In this document: positions 17,891 through 26,316 of the stretch, in pieces
How positions within the stretch are numbered: the first letter of the stretch is position 1
How the letters are laid out: the number at the start of each line of letters is the position of its first letter
DNA from: Fen-1258 sp964441505
GTDB taxonomy: Bacteria > Bacteroidota > Ignavibacteria > Ignavibacteriales > Melioribacteraceae
DNA length: 64,000 bases
Reading direction: 5' to 3'
Assembly (NCBI GenBank): GCA_964441505.1
Contig: CAYTUV010000010.1
Coordinates: forward strand, 1-64,000
Position numbers and translations under genes: made by a program
The notes under the pieces: generated by a model
Told to the model about the DNA's origin: nothing
Seen by the model: only the letters and a program-made list of their open reading frames with translations
Databases searched by the model: none

Positions 17891-18048
17891 ATTAGTAACT
17901 CACCTTACGCAAGGTGTCATTCTGAACGCAACGAAGTGGAGTGAAGAATCTCGGAATCGAGCAAAAAAGAAGTTTTTAGATTCTTCCCCCGATAAATCGG
18001 GGTCAGAATGACAAATAATAATGTTTTTGCGTAACATCAGTTAGTAAT
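17891..18048. repeat. TTACGCA-ended palindromic element with an inner GTCATTCTGA palindrome
   Basis: Outer arms 17891-17912 and 18027-18048 pair over 22 positions with four mismatches and contain TTACGCAA. Inside, 17916-17925 and 18003-18012 are a perfect GTCATTCTGA / TCAGAATGAC pair. The right outer end reaches the stop codon of the 151-residue membrane protein gene. It may serve as a terminator for that gene. Confidence 0.75.
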
Positions 18049-18503
18049 TATTTTTCTTTATCCTTTAATAAAAACATAGATAGATGCTTGCTATAAGTTT
18101 TTAATAGATCAGCATGATTTAAGGAAGATAATATTTGAATTAATTCAACATTTTCGTTAAAAGTGTCTTTCATTTCTTTTTGTAATGATTCACTTACATT
18201 TTGTTCTTCCATATCAAGCATTATGTTTTGTATCCGTGATGAAGATTTCTGTATGATATCTTGAACGGTATGTATGGTTGCTTGAAATTGTTGAATTTTT
18301 TCTCTATTAATCTTTCTATAATGCAGCCTATCTAAGAAAAGGAGCCCGAATGGTATTAATACACCTAAAGGGATTCCCAACCATAAATTGTTATCAAAAT
18401 ATTCAATTGGACGGATTATGAAGAATATATTCAAAAAGAGAATAAAGAATAACAGAGTGGTAAATATTACAGTTGAAGGAGAAATATATTTTATTATGTT
18501 CAT
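18048..18503 (-). CDS. Two-helix membrane protein with coiled-coil tail, unknown
   Basis: A 151-residue protein with two hydrophobic helices at about 13-35 and 42-60 (VIFTTLLFFILFLNIFFI, LGIPLGVLIPFGLLFL), followed by about 90 charged, heptad-like residues (YRKINREKIQQFQATIHTVQ and onward). No family recognised. It lies between a half and a whole attC-like site, so it could be a mobile integron cassette. Small membrane proteins of unknown role are common cassette cargo; that is context, not proof. Confidence 0.6.
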   Translation of the reverse strand: MNIIKYISPSTVIFTTLLFFILFLNIFFIIRPIEYFDNNLWLGIPLGVLIPFGLLFLDRLHYRKINREKIQQFQATIHTVQDIIQKSSSRIQNIMLDMEEQNVSESLQKEMKDTFNENVELIQILSSLNHADLLKTYSKHLSMFLLKDKEK

Positions 18504-18530
18504 ATAGTAATTCCATTAATCTTTTTGGTG

Positions 18531-18717
18531 GTATAACGACGTTGCCGCTAACCGGCAGCCAAGAACAGCAATTCCAATTAACCGCAACAACTTTTATTTA
18601 TAAAAATGTTTCTTAGAACAACCTACACTAAAGAGCAACTATACTTTGTAAACACAACTGTATTATTTTATAAATGCCGCAATGAAAACGCTGTCCGTGT
18701 TGAGCGGCTTGTTATAT
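18531..18717 (-). other. attC-like recombination site
   Basis: On the minus strand the left end reads TATAACAAGCCGCTCAACAC and the right end AGCGGCAACGTCGTTATAC. The arms TATAAC/GTTATA and GCCGCT/AGCGGC pair with an unpaired bulge between, as in attC folds (R'', L'', L', R'). It lies between the stop of the methyltransferase gene and the start of the next minus-strand gene, as cassettes require. At 187 bp it is longer than most described attC sites, and no integron integrase is in the window. Confidence 0.5.
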
Positions 18718-18781
18718 TTTATGTATTTAATCGAAATGAATAATATTTGTTTTTATTAGATGTTGTAAGAAAAAATAAAGA

Positions 18782-19558
18782 TTACTTTTTTGCTTTCACT
18801 CCTATTACCCTTTTAGTTGTTTCGAAAGAAGAATGTTTTTTAAAATGACTTATTGCCTCGGAAATGAATTTGTTTTCAATATTCTTATCGTATAGGTTAT
18901 ATGAACTCCAATAGTTAAAAAGAGCTTCATGAGAATTGAACTTTAATTTATTTTCAAAATGAAAAACTTCAATTTCCCCAAATATCTCTGTTGCGATATC
19001 CCGACCGGTAATTTCCATAAATAATGCGCCACCAACCGATGATGTATTTTCCACTCCTTTTATTTTATTGTGAAAAGATTTTAGCTCGGCGTTATTGTCT
19101 TTGGCCGGCCCGCAAAAGAAAAAGAGACCATCATTCTTTAGCAATTTCCAAATAGTTTTAATAACATCATATGGATTTTGAGAATAATATAATGAAAAAG
19201 AACTTAGAGCCCTGTTGAAAGCATTTTCTTCTAAATGATTATTAATATTGTCAAGATCGCAACATAAAAGTTTTATTCTGTTGTTTAATCCTTTTTGTTT
19301 TGCTTCAAGTGATAATGAATTTAATGCATCTTGAGAAATATCAACGGACAATACTGTACCGTCCACTCCAATAATTTGGCTCATCGGTATTGATTGTTTG
19401 CCGGTACCGCAACCAAGATCGACAATTGAAATGCCTCGGGATAATTCCATGTTTTCAAAAATCCATTCATTAATTTCCTTCGAACCAAATTTCACGTGAG
19501 ATTGAATCCTTTTTTGCAAAGCGCTCGCGTCGGTATTAAAATCGCCAGTGATAGACAT
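18782..19558 (-). CDS. Class I SAM-dependent methyltransferase
   Basis: A 258-residue Rossmann-fold methyltransferase. Motif I is IVDLGCGTGKQSIPMS near residue 45, motif II GTVLSVDISQDALNSL, and the later strand NRALSSFSLYYSQNPYDVI. It resembles UbiE/Methyltransf_11 proteins. The substrate is not clear. It starts 3 nt after the deacetylase-like gene stop, so they form a pair. The pair could modify a surface sugar or secondary metabolite, but nothing in the sequence shows the substrate. The attC-like site follows its stop. Confidence 0.8.
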   Translation of the reverse strand: MSITGDFNTDASALQKRIQSHVKFGSKEINEWIFENMELSRGISIVDLGCGTGKQSIPMSQIIGVDGTVLSVDISQDALNSLSLEAKQKGLNNRIKLLCCDLDNINNHLEENAFNRALSSFSLYYSQNPYDVIKTIWKLLKNDGLFFFCGPAKDNNAELKSFHNKIKGVENTSSVGGALFMEITGRDIATEIFGEIEVFHFENKLKFNSHEALFNYWSSYNLYDKNIENKFISEAISHFKKHSSFETTKRVIGVKAKK

Positions 19559-19561
19559 GAT

Positions 19562-20344
19562 TCACTCCCCTATTTTACTTCTATAAATACTTAAGTGTGA
19601 AGATAAATTGTTGTCGAATTTAACGATTTCTTCAATAGTTAGGTTTTTTGTTTTATCTTCAAAAAAAGATTGCAACCGGTCATTTGAGGATTGATGGTTG
19701 AACCCCCACCAAATCGGATGCACTAATAATTGAAGAGATGGCTTCTTTGGTTTTTCAAGAAATTGAATAGGTGCTCCTTCCCGCCAGATTCCTTTTGAAT
19801 CTGATAAATACCATTCCATTAATTCAGCGGAATAGGCGTTTATTCTTCCGGCAACAATTAGTGGACCGCGAAGGAATTGCTGCAATGGCCGATGGAAAGA
19901 GATTGTTTGCACTTTTTGTGAAATAACGTTTTCCAAAAACTCACAATCATGATCAATTTGTTCTATAACCGAATCATTGATTAATGAATTATTACTTCTT
20001 ATTTCGGAATTTGCAAAATCAAAGTGAAGACCAACTTCATGTCCCATTTTCAGAATTTCATTCAGTATCGATTTAGCCGAATTATTTTGTAGTGAGTAAA
20101 AAGAACAATTTGTCATTACCATATAGCATGATTTTATTTTATTCTCATATTCGATTTGAGCCATAACCAATGCCTTTTCAAGATCGAGGTCAATATCGTG
20201 ACGTAAAAATATTGTCGGTTTATTATGCTGTTTCCTAAATACTATTGGTGCTTGGGAAAAAAGATATTGATCAAAATTAGTTTTTATAATAAATAAAATC
20301 TTTTGGTAATAAGAATAGCTAAAATCAAACGAGTTATTATTCAT
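19562..20344 (-). CDS. Polysaccharide deacetylase-like (NodB-fold) protein
   Basis: A 260-residue protein with motifs of the divergent NodB-like deacetylase group: TIFLRHDIDLDLEKAL near residue 45 (Asp pair), GHEVGLHFDFA (His), TISFHRPLQQF, and LLVHPIWWG near residue 205. These His and Asp positions could bind the metal. It lacks a signal peptide, so it may act inside the cell on small sugars or nucleotide sugars. Deacetylase activity is inferred. It is paired with the methyltransferase. Confidence 0.6.
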   Translation of the reverse strand: MNNNSFDFSYSYYQKILFIIKTNFDQYLFSQAPIVFRKQHNKPTIFLRHDIDLDLEKALVMAQIEYENKIKSCYMVMTNCSFYSLQNNSAKSILNEILKMGHEVGLHFDFANSEIRSNNSLINDSVIEQIDHDCEFLENVISQKVQTISFHRPLQQFLRGPLIVAGRINAYSAELMEWYLSDSKGIWREGAPIQFLEKPKKPSLQLLVHPIWWGFNHQSSNDRLQSFFEDKTKNLTIEEIVKFDNNLSSHLSIYRSKIGE

Positions 20345-20418
20345 AAGAGATCAATTCCAGATGGTTTTAATTATATTGTAAAATAAAGTTTATTAACTTT
20401 TCAAAGATATTAAAAAAA

Positions 20419-20507
20419 TCGGGTTGACTAAAATTCCAGAAAGATAATCTATTCGATTTCATATTATTACTAAAGATGGTCTTAAAATCTTCTTTTAGTC
20501 AACCCGA
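20419..20507 (-). terminator. Large-stem terminator after the T9SS protein gene
   Basis: A perfect 15-bp inverted repeat (20419-20433 and 20493-20507, containing GGGTTGACTAAAA) with a 59-nt loop, beginning 8 nt after the stop codon. On the minus strand the second arm is followed by seven T. It probably terminates the long upstream gene. Confidence 0.7.
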
Positions 20508-20514
20508 TAAATAC

Positions 20515-23196
20515 TTATTTCATTAATAACATCTTGCCGCTTTTTAATTTATTACCAACCGTAATTTGATAAAAATAAGTACCGCTCGATAAATTTGTCC
20601 CGTCAAAAGTTACTGTATAATGTCCTTCCTTTTTATAATCTTTAACTAACGTTTGGAGTTCTTTGCCGAGAACATCGAAAACTTTTATGGTGACAAATCC
20701 CGGTTTGGATATTTGGTAGCTAACCATAGTTGTAGGATTAAATGGATTTGGATAATTGTTAATTGTTACATAATCATCTATAATCTTTTCTCCGACACCA
20801 TTGTTGTTCCCCTGAGAAAATTTATTCAAATATTTTTCTTTAAAACCAGAATAATCTATATACCAATTTCCGCCATCAGTTTTCACACTAAAATCAGCTT
20901 TTCCATCACCATTATAATCTCCGGTTATAGGATGTGTATCACTGGAGCCATATTGAAAGTTGAAATCATCCCATCCAGTAAAGCTATTGGAGGCGAAATC
21001 AATTTTCCATTCACCGGAATTATTTTTAATACTTAAATCCGCTTTTAGATCACCATCATAATCAGCGGGAACGGGGATATTAGAGGCATCACCATAGCCA
21101 GTAACAGTTAAATCCCATCCATTAGCGAAACCATTTGCAGCATAATTTATATACCAGCTTCCCCAATCAGCTTTTACACTCAAATCAGCTTTCCCATCAC
21201 CATCATAATCAGCAGGAACGGGATGTGCATCTGATCCACCATAATTGTAATAGGTATTATCCCAACTTCCAAAACCATTAGATGCATAATCGATGTACCA
21301 GCTACCCCAATCAGCTTTTACACTTAAATCAGCTTTCCCATCGCCATCATAATCAGCAGGAACGGGATGTGCATCTGCCCCACCATAATTATTATATGTG
21401 ATATTAAAACTGCCAAAACCATCAGACGCATAATCAATTTTCCACTCACCTAAACTATTTTTTATACTGAGGTCTGCTTTGTTATCACCATCGTAATCTG
21501 CTGGTACAGGAATACTGTTCGCATCACCATAGCCATAATAGGTAACATCCCAACTTCCAAATCCATTTGAGGCATAATCTATCTTCCACTGACCAGAACT
21601 GTTCTTGACGGCTAAATCTGTTTTCCCATCTCCATCATAGTCAGCAGGGACAGGAATATTTGTAGCATCTCCATAAATTGCATTACTGCTTTGCCAATCC
21701 CACATTCCTAAACCACAGTCTATTACTTTATAAAGCCTTCCTTCTCCTGGTAATAGATTAGATACTGTGAAATAAGTGAAATTATTTGAAAAAGTTGAAC
21801 TGACTGAAATATAGTTCCAATTTGGATTTCCTGTTGTCGAAGTAGTATAAATCTTATTACTCAGGTCTCCAGGTAATTCAACTGTGACATTAATTGTGGG
21901 AAAAGTATTGCGATATCCTTTGTTTACAACAAGTAAATAGATCACTTTATTTATATCATCATAAAATTCCCCAACCATTGCGCGATTGTCACTTAAATTT
22001 GTTACAAAAGGCGAATTTGTTATTCTGGAAGTTGATGGGATAATCTCAAGTGTTGCACCATTCAAATCTTTGAAATCATCTTTATGGTAGGTACCAATAC
22101 AATGGGACGACATAATCGCCGGTCCAATAACATTCTTAATATAGTTGTTTATTTTTCTTGCACACCAATACTTATACGTTAGGTTAGTATTCCACACCAG
22201 TCCAATATTAGCAAGATCCGGGTGATCATAGACAAAGTACATAATGCCTTTAGCCCCATATGCTAAATGAGAATATGCAGAAAACTTCATATATGCGGAA
22301 TCAACTTGACGTCCTCCATTTTCATTCACATCGACGTAACCCCAAAATGGTATTGCACTACGAGATGAATTCGGTCCAGCTTTCTGTCTGAATAAATCAA
22401 AATTATAAAAATAACGAACTGGTGTACTTGTAGACCCAGGAAGCCATGAATTCAAATAGTTATCTATTACTGCAAGCTCAGGTCTTGTATTTGCGCTTGG
22501 ATTAACTAAGTAGTTATTAAGATATTGTATATAATCTTGCTCAGTATTTATTCCAGTACGTCCTGAATATATTGATATAGCGTAATAAGGCAATAAATTA
22601 ACAAAAGCTACTTTACCTGGATCATTTGTTTTCAGATAGCCAATCCATGATAAAGCATTATTTAAATCATTTGCGCCATATGCTGGTTCATCTATTATAT
22701 GATAACCATAGAGTGTATTTCTTAGATTTCGTGGTGAAGTTGGAAGATTTGTTTTGTAGTCGGCAATAACATTTGCGGCAATAGCTGAACTATAAATACC
22801 ATCTGTTGCGGAACCATCAATCCACCAAGAGTGAGTTAATATCTCACAATGTCGATAATCATTTGAGAAGTATTTTAATCCATATTCAGCTGCTAAATTC
22901 ATTGCATATGTTTGTCCAATCAAAAAGCTAAGATTTGCATTGGTGTTCGGCCGAGGTCCCCACCAATCAATATGATTATTATTTCCATAACAATATGCTG
23001 AGAGTAAATTAAAATAGGCTCTTTTGGCTAATCCAAATGCTAGAGTATCCTGGTCATGAATTCCTGTCAAATAAGGATTTCTAAAAGTTCCAATTATGAA
23101 TTCACTTTGTTGCCATTGGGAATATAAAACAGAATTATTAGAAAGGTTGAACATAATTAGTAATAATAAGAATAAAATACTGTGTTGCGTTTTCAT
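20515..23196 (-). CDS. T9SS-exported glycoside-hydrolase-like protein with FG-GAP/VCBS repeats
   Basis: An 893-residue secreted protein. Residues 1-25 are a signal peptide. About 30-400 looks like a TIM-barrel glycoside-hydrolase-like domain (NTLYGYHIIDEPAYGANDLN with a possible acid residue, and AIPFWGYVDVNENG). About 490-805 holds six tandem repeats of roughly 51 residues, each with VPADYDGDGKADLSVK and WKIDYASNGFGSWD; DGDGKAD loops should bind calcium. The last 80 residues are a T9SS sorting tail (NNYPNPFNPTTMVSYQIS to SGKMLLMK). AAGGAGG stands before ATG. The substrate is unknown; surface polysaccharide degradation is a guess. Confidence 0.75.
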   Translation of the reverse strand: MKTQHSILFLLLLIMFNLSNNSVLYSQWQQSEFIIGTFRNPYLTGIHDQDTLAFGLAKRAYFNLLSAYCYGNNNHIDWWGPRPNTNANLSFLIGQTYAMNLAAEYGLKYFSNDYRHCEILTHSWWIDGSATDGIYSSAIAANVIADYKTNLPTSPRNLRNTLYGYHIIDEPAYGANDLNNALSWIGYLKTNDPGKVAFVNLLPYYAISIYSGRTGINTEQDYIQYLNNYLVNPSANTRPELAVIDNYLNSWLPGSTSTPVRYFYNFDLFRQKAGPNSSRSAIPFWGYVDVNENGGRQVDSAYMKFSAYSHLAYGAKGIMYFVYDHPDLANIGLVWNTNLTYKYWCARKINNYIKNVIGPAIMSSHCIGTYHKDDFKDLNGATLEIIPSTSRITNSPFVTNLSDNRAMVGEFYDDINKVIYLLVVNKGYRNTFPTINVTVELPGDLSNKIYTTSTTGNPNWNYISVSSTFSNNFTYFTVSNLLPGEGRLYKVIDCGLGMWDWQSSNAIYGDATNIPVPADYDGDGKTDLAVKNSSGQWKIDYASNGFGSWDVTYYGYGDANSIPVPADYDGDNKADLSIKNSLGEWKIDYASDGFGSFNITYNNYGGADAHPVPADYDGDGKADLSVKADWGSWYIDYASNGFGSWDNTYYNYGGSDAHPVPADYDGDGKADLSVKADWGSWYINYAANGFANGWDLTVTGYGDASNIPVPADYDGDLKADLSIKNNSGEWKIDFASNSFTGWDDFNFQYGSSDTHPITGDYNGDGKADFSVKTDGGNWYIDYSGFKEKYLNKFSQGNNNGVGEKIIDDYVTINNYPNPFNPTTMVSYQISKPGFVTIKVFDVLGKELQTLVKDYKKEGHYTVTFDGTNLSSGTYFYQITVGNKLKSGKMLLMK
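20850..21690. repeat. Tandem coding repeats (about 153 bp unit) in the T9SS protein gene
   Basis: Six units encode the FG-GAP-like repeats. Two neighbouring units, around 21171-21240 and 21300-21370, are nearly identical at DNA level across CCAATCAGCTTTTACACT and CATCATAATCAGCAGGAACG, which points to recent duplication or gene conversion between units. Confidence 0.8.
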
Positions 23197-23460
23197 ATTT
23201 CCTCCTTGAATTAATAAAATATAACTATCACTTAGGCAGAATTGTTTATTTATCTAAAGAACTTAAATATGCGCTCAGTTCATATCTATATTCTATTTCC
23301 TACAGAACTATTTCATTTTTTCACAAAATCTTAAAATGAGGTGTGCAAATCTATTGGTTGCCCCTCATTCACTAATACGGTTTCATACCTGTACCAATAT
23401 CTTAGAAGAGACATCACGCTTGATTGAATCCAAAATTATAATTAACTATTTGTCAATTAA

Positions 23461-24026
23461 CTCAATACCGTGTTCGGAAAATGTATAATAAAATATCCCC
23501 CCTTTGGAAGCTAAAATTTATATGCAAAAAGATAAAAGCGCATCAGTAGCATTACTAAAAAATAAATAATTGTGTAATAATTTAATGGTGCTCATATCAT
23601 TACTCAGAAGCTGGCTTCGGAAAGTGACATAAATATTCTTGGATAAGTAATACACTCTTTTGACCGTGTAGTTAGAAACGCTTCTTAATCTCTCCTCAAA
23701 AAAGAAGCTAACTTTTCTTTTGTCAAATCAGAAAGAGAAATATTCCCACAATACTTCATAAAACTTTTGAAAGTGATTCTAAGGGATAAAGTATGATTCC
23801 AACTGTGGACGCTTTCAGAATAGCGAAGAAAATCAAAAAAGAACTTACTTAATGGAATTGGATTGAGCTTCTTATCAATTCGCTCTTTGAGCTCCTCTGA
23901 AAACTTTGAGAGGAACTTGAGTGCCTCAGATTTAAATTTTGTCTTAGTAGAAATGCAAGTTAGCTTGCCATTTAACTGAGGGTAGTGAATATAATAGCGG
24001 CCATTTGAACGTTTGTAGAGATACAT
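23461..24026 (-). pseudogene. Degraded phage-type tyrosine integrase (copy B)
   Basis: The open part (23685-24026, 113 residues, GGAG site before ATG) has an integrase N-terminus: YLYKRSNGRYYIHYPQLNGK, an arm-binding fold, then YSESVHSWNHTLSLRITFKS and LTKEKLASFLRRD, a SAM-like domain. After the stop at 23687-23685 the same frame continues as EAFLTTRSKECITYPRIFMS and further, interrupted by at least three more stops, in DNA homologous to copy A at 17.6 kb. The R-H-R-Y catalytic domain is absent. It lies just downstream of tRNA-Phe, the usual place for an island integrase. Confidence 0.7.
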
Positions 24027-24074
24027 TTTCTGTACTCCTTTCCGTTCTCATAAAACCAAATTTTCATATCAAAA

Positions 24075-24133
24075 TTTTGACTAGGATTTTGACAAAAATT
24101 TTCAATTTTCCACTAGTCAAAACCTAGTCAAAA
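24075..24133. promoter_or_regulatory. CTAGTCAAAA motif cluster upstream of the integrase
   Basis: Three copies of the decamer CTAGTCAAAA: two direct at 24113-24122 and 24124-24133, spaced 11 bp, and one inverted at 24075-24084. A longer inverted repeat, TGACTAGG-TTTTGAC, spans 24078-24093 and 24116-24130. One-turn spacing suggests a protein-binding array, such as integrase arm sites or an operator. Confidence 0.5.
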
Positions 24134-24162
24134 ATAAAAGTCGTTGGATTCAGCACAAAAAA

Positions 24163-24189
24163 AATGCGAAACCGTTAAGATTTCGCATT
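24163..24189 (-). terminator. Terminator after tRNA-Phe
   Basis: Perfect 9-bp stem AATGCGAAA / TTTCGCATT with a 9-nt loop and, on the minus strand, eight T after the stem. It starts 7 nt past the tRNA 3' end. Confidence 0.8.
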
Positions 24190-24195
24190 CTTTTG

Positions 24196-24268
24196 TGGGC
24201 AGAGAGGGAATTGAACCCCCGACACAAGGATTTTCAGTCCTTTGCTCTACCGACTGAGCTATCTGCCC
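24196..24268 (-). tRNA. tRNA-Phe (GAA)
   Basis: Minus strand begins GGGCAGATAGCTCAGTCGG and ends TCTGCCCA. It is a 73-nt cloverleaf with 7-bp acceptor GGGCAGA/TCTGCCC, anticodon stem AAGGA/TCCTT and loop CTGAAAA giving anticodon GAA. The CCA end is not encoded. It has a terminator immediately downstream, then the integrase remnant. Confidence 0.97.
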
Positions 24269-24390
24269 ATCAAAAACGCAGCGTAAAAATAATTATTTTC
24301 ACCATAAAACCAAAAGGTAATTTCATCTTTTAAATATTTTATTGTATTCAGTTGCAATTTTGTTAAGTTAGACCCCGTTAAATTATTGAG

Positions 24391-26244
24391 ATGATGGAAA
24401 CTGCTGTATTCTTAATTATAAACGCTGCTCTGGTTGGAGCGTTTATTCATCTGACGCGTAAGAAAGATTTTCTCTCCTTCTTATATAATGGCAAATGGAT
24501 GCTGACATGGCTTGCCATCGGTATTATTACACTGATGGATGAGTTGACATCGATCTATTATGCACCTTCAGAAGCATTACGCTTTATCGGTCTTAAAGCC
24601 ATTTTTTATATAGCTCTAACATCTGTTCTCATTCGATTCCTTTCAACAAGGATGGTTGAGATTGGCGAGATATTAGAGAAAAATAATATTCGAGGCGGCG
24701 GAGTCTATTCATTTGCTTATCTGGTTCTAGGCCCAACTCTATCATTCGTTGCTATTTCATCGATACTAGTTGACTATATTCTCACCGCCACACTATCAAC
24801 TGTGAGCGCGGTTGAAAACGGAACTTACTTTCTCGGGATGGGACCGGAAATCAAATTTTTTCTGAAGTTTGGAGTTATCGGTTTAATAACTGGTCTGAAT
24901 ATTATAGGCATAAAGGAAAATGCCAAGTTCACTTTCATAATTTTTGTATTTGCTGCTTTTGTTCTAGTTAATTTGATTGTTGGCGGCGCTATAGATATAG
25001 ATTCAAATACTGTTTCAGTTCTTAATAGCAGTTTTCACTCTTTCACTGGTGATTTCCTGCACAATAATCCACTTGTCGCTTATGAAAATTTAATCATCGG
25101 TATTGGCAGTTGTATTCTTGCATACTCCGGAATTGAATCTGTTCTGCAAACGGCGTCGTTAGTGAAAAGCTGGAAAGAAATCCGAAAAGCTTACTTGTTC
25201 CTCGCCGTTACCGTTGGAATTGTCACTCCTATTATTGCATTACTCGCACTTTCATCTGGAATAGATCTTTCAAAACATGAGACAGATTTAATACCGGCAT
25301 TCGCTACTAAAGTTAACGGACATTTCTTTGGAATACTGGTTGGTGTATTGGCTAGTATAACATTGATTATGGCTGTAAATACCGCAATGGTTGCCTCTGC
25401 AGAATTAATTGAGAAGGTTGCCGAAAAATACAATTACAGATGGCTAATTCATGTTAACAAGAAACAATCTCTTTACCGGATACATATTGTAAACGCTGCT
25501 TTTTATGCGATCATTCTGATTATCACCAGTGGAAGTCAAGCCATTCTTGCAGAAATGTATGCAGTGGGTTTGGTTGCGAGTTTTGTAATCAATACGGGTT
25601 CACTGATAAAATACCGGTTCTCAAAAGGAACTAAAGAAATTACATATCATACCTCCAGAGTCGGGACTTTAATTCTCTTCTTCGTTTTATTGAGCACATT
25701 GATATATATAATGATTGCCCGACCTTATGGAACAACTCTTTGGTTCTGTATTACATCAATAGTATTATTCCTCGGCATCAAAATATCACGCTACAGAGCA
25801 CCCGACATCCCAGTTCGTCGGCAGACCAGAAATGTTATGGACATTGTATTCAAGATTACAGAAATTGATAACAAAGAGATAAATATTTTCTTCAGGAGAC
25901 CCTTGGAGGAAGAGACAGCCGCTGTTGCGAGCAATACCATTTATGTCAGTTTTTATACCCCGCGGGTAGATACCCCTCTTCCATTCAGAGAAAATCATTT
26001 TTGGATTGCTATTGAGAGGAGGTTAAACCTGTTTGATATGATCACAAGTGTTCTGAAAACAATCGAGTATGAAATTCCTGCTGCGGAAAAAGATATTCAT
26101 TTACATTTTGGCTGGCCGTTATCGTCCTGGTTCGACCGACTTTCAACAGGAGTCATGATTCACAACATTATGAAACTGCCACGTGCATTTCCTAATTATC
26201 ATTTCCATATGGATTACATCAAAAAAAATAAGAGCGCCGATTAG
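24391..26244 (+). CDS. APC-superfamily amino-acid permease with cytoplasmic C-terminal extension
   Basis: A 617-residue transporter with about twelve membrane helices in residues 1-480, e.g. VAISSILVDYILTATLSTVS, LITGLNIIGIKENAKF and LAYSGIESVLQTASLV (unwound helix-6 pattern of amino-acid/polyamine carriers). About 480-617 is a soluble tail, which differs from classical LysP-type permeases and may regulate transport. The ATG at 24391 is followed at once by another ATG, so the true start may be one codon later. It faces the ornithine carbamoyltransferase-carbamate kinase genes, which suggests arginine, ornithine or citrulline as substrate; this is inference. Confidence 0.8.
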   Translation: MMETAVFLIINAALVGAFIHLTRKKDFLSFLYNGKWMLTWLAIGIITLMDELTSIYYAPSEALRFIGLKAIFYIALTSVLIRFLSTRMVEIGEILEKNNIRGGGVYSFAYLVLGPTLSFVAISSILVDYILTATLSTVSAVENGTYFLGMGPEIKFFLKFGVIGLITGLNIIGIKENAKFTFIIFVFAAFVLVNLIVGGAIDIDSNTVSVLNSSFHSFTGDFLHNNPLVAYENLIIGIGSCILAYSGIESVLQTASLVKSWKEIRKAYLFLAVTVGIVTPIIALLALSSGIDLSKHETDLIPAFATKVNGHFFGILVGVLASITLIMAVNTAMVASAELIEKVAEKYNYRWLIHVNKKQSLYRIHIVNAAFYAIILIITSGSQAILAEMYAVGLVASFVINTGSLIKYRFSKGTKEITYHTSRVGTLILFFVLLSTLIYIMIARPYGTTLWFCITSIVLFLGIKISRYRAPDIPVRRQTRNVMDIVFKITEIDNKEINIFFRRPLEEETAAVASNTIYVSFYTPRVDTPLPFRENHFWIAIERRLNLFDMITSVLKTIEYEIPAAEKDIHLHFGWPLSSWFDRLSTGVMIHNIMKLPRAFPNYHFHMDYIKKNKSAD

Positions 26245-26316
26245 CACTCATTTAATCGATATCAATCAGATATTAATTCTGCCCCGGCACGGAAGTGCTT
26301 AAGGTATTAAATCATT

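Noticed and set aside
17829..18011. Plus-strand 60-codon open frame
   Set aside because: It consists of the half attC-like site and the GTCATTCTGA palindrome.
20850..21690. Regular repeats as a CRISPR array
   Set aside because: The repeats are in frame, encode DGDGKAD loops, and have no unique spacers between short identical repeats.
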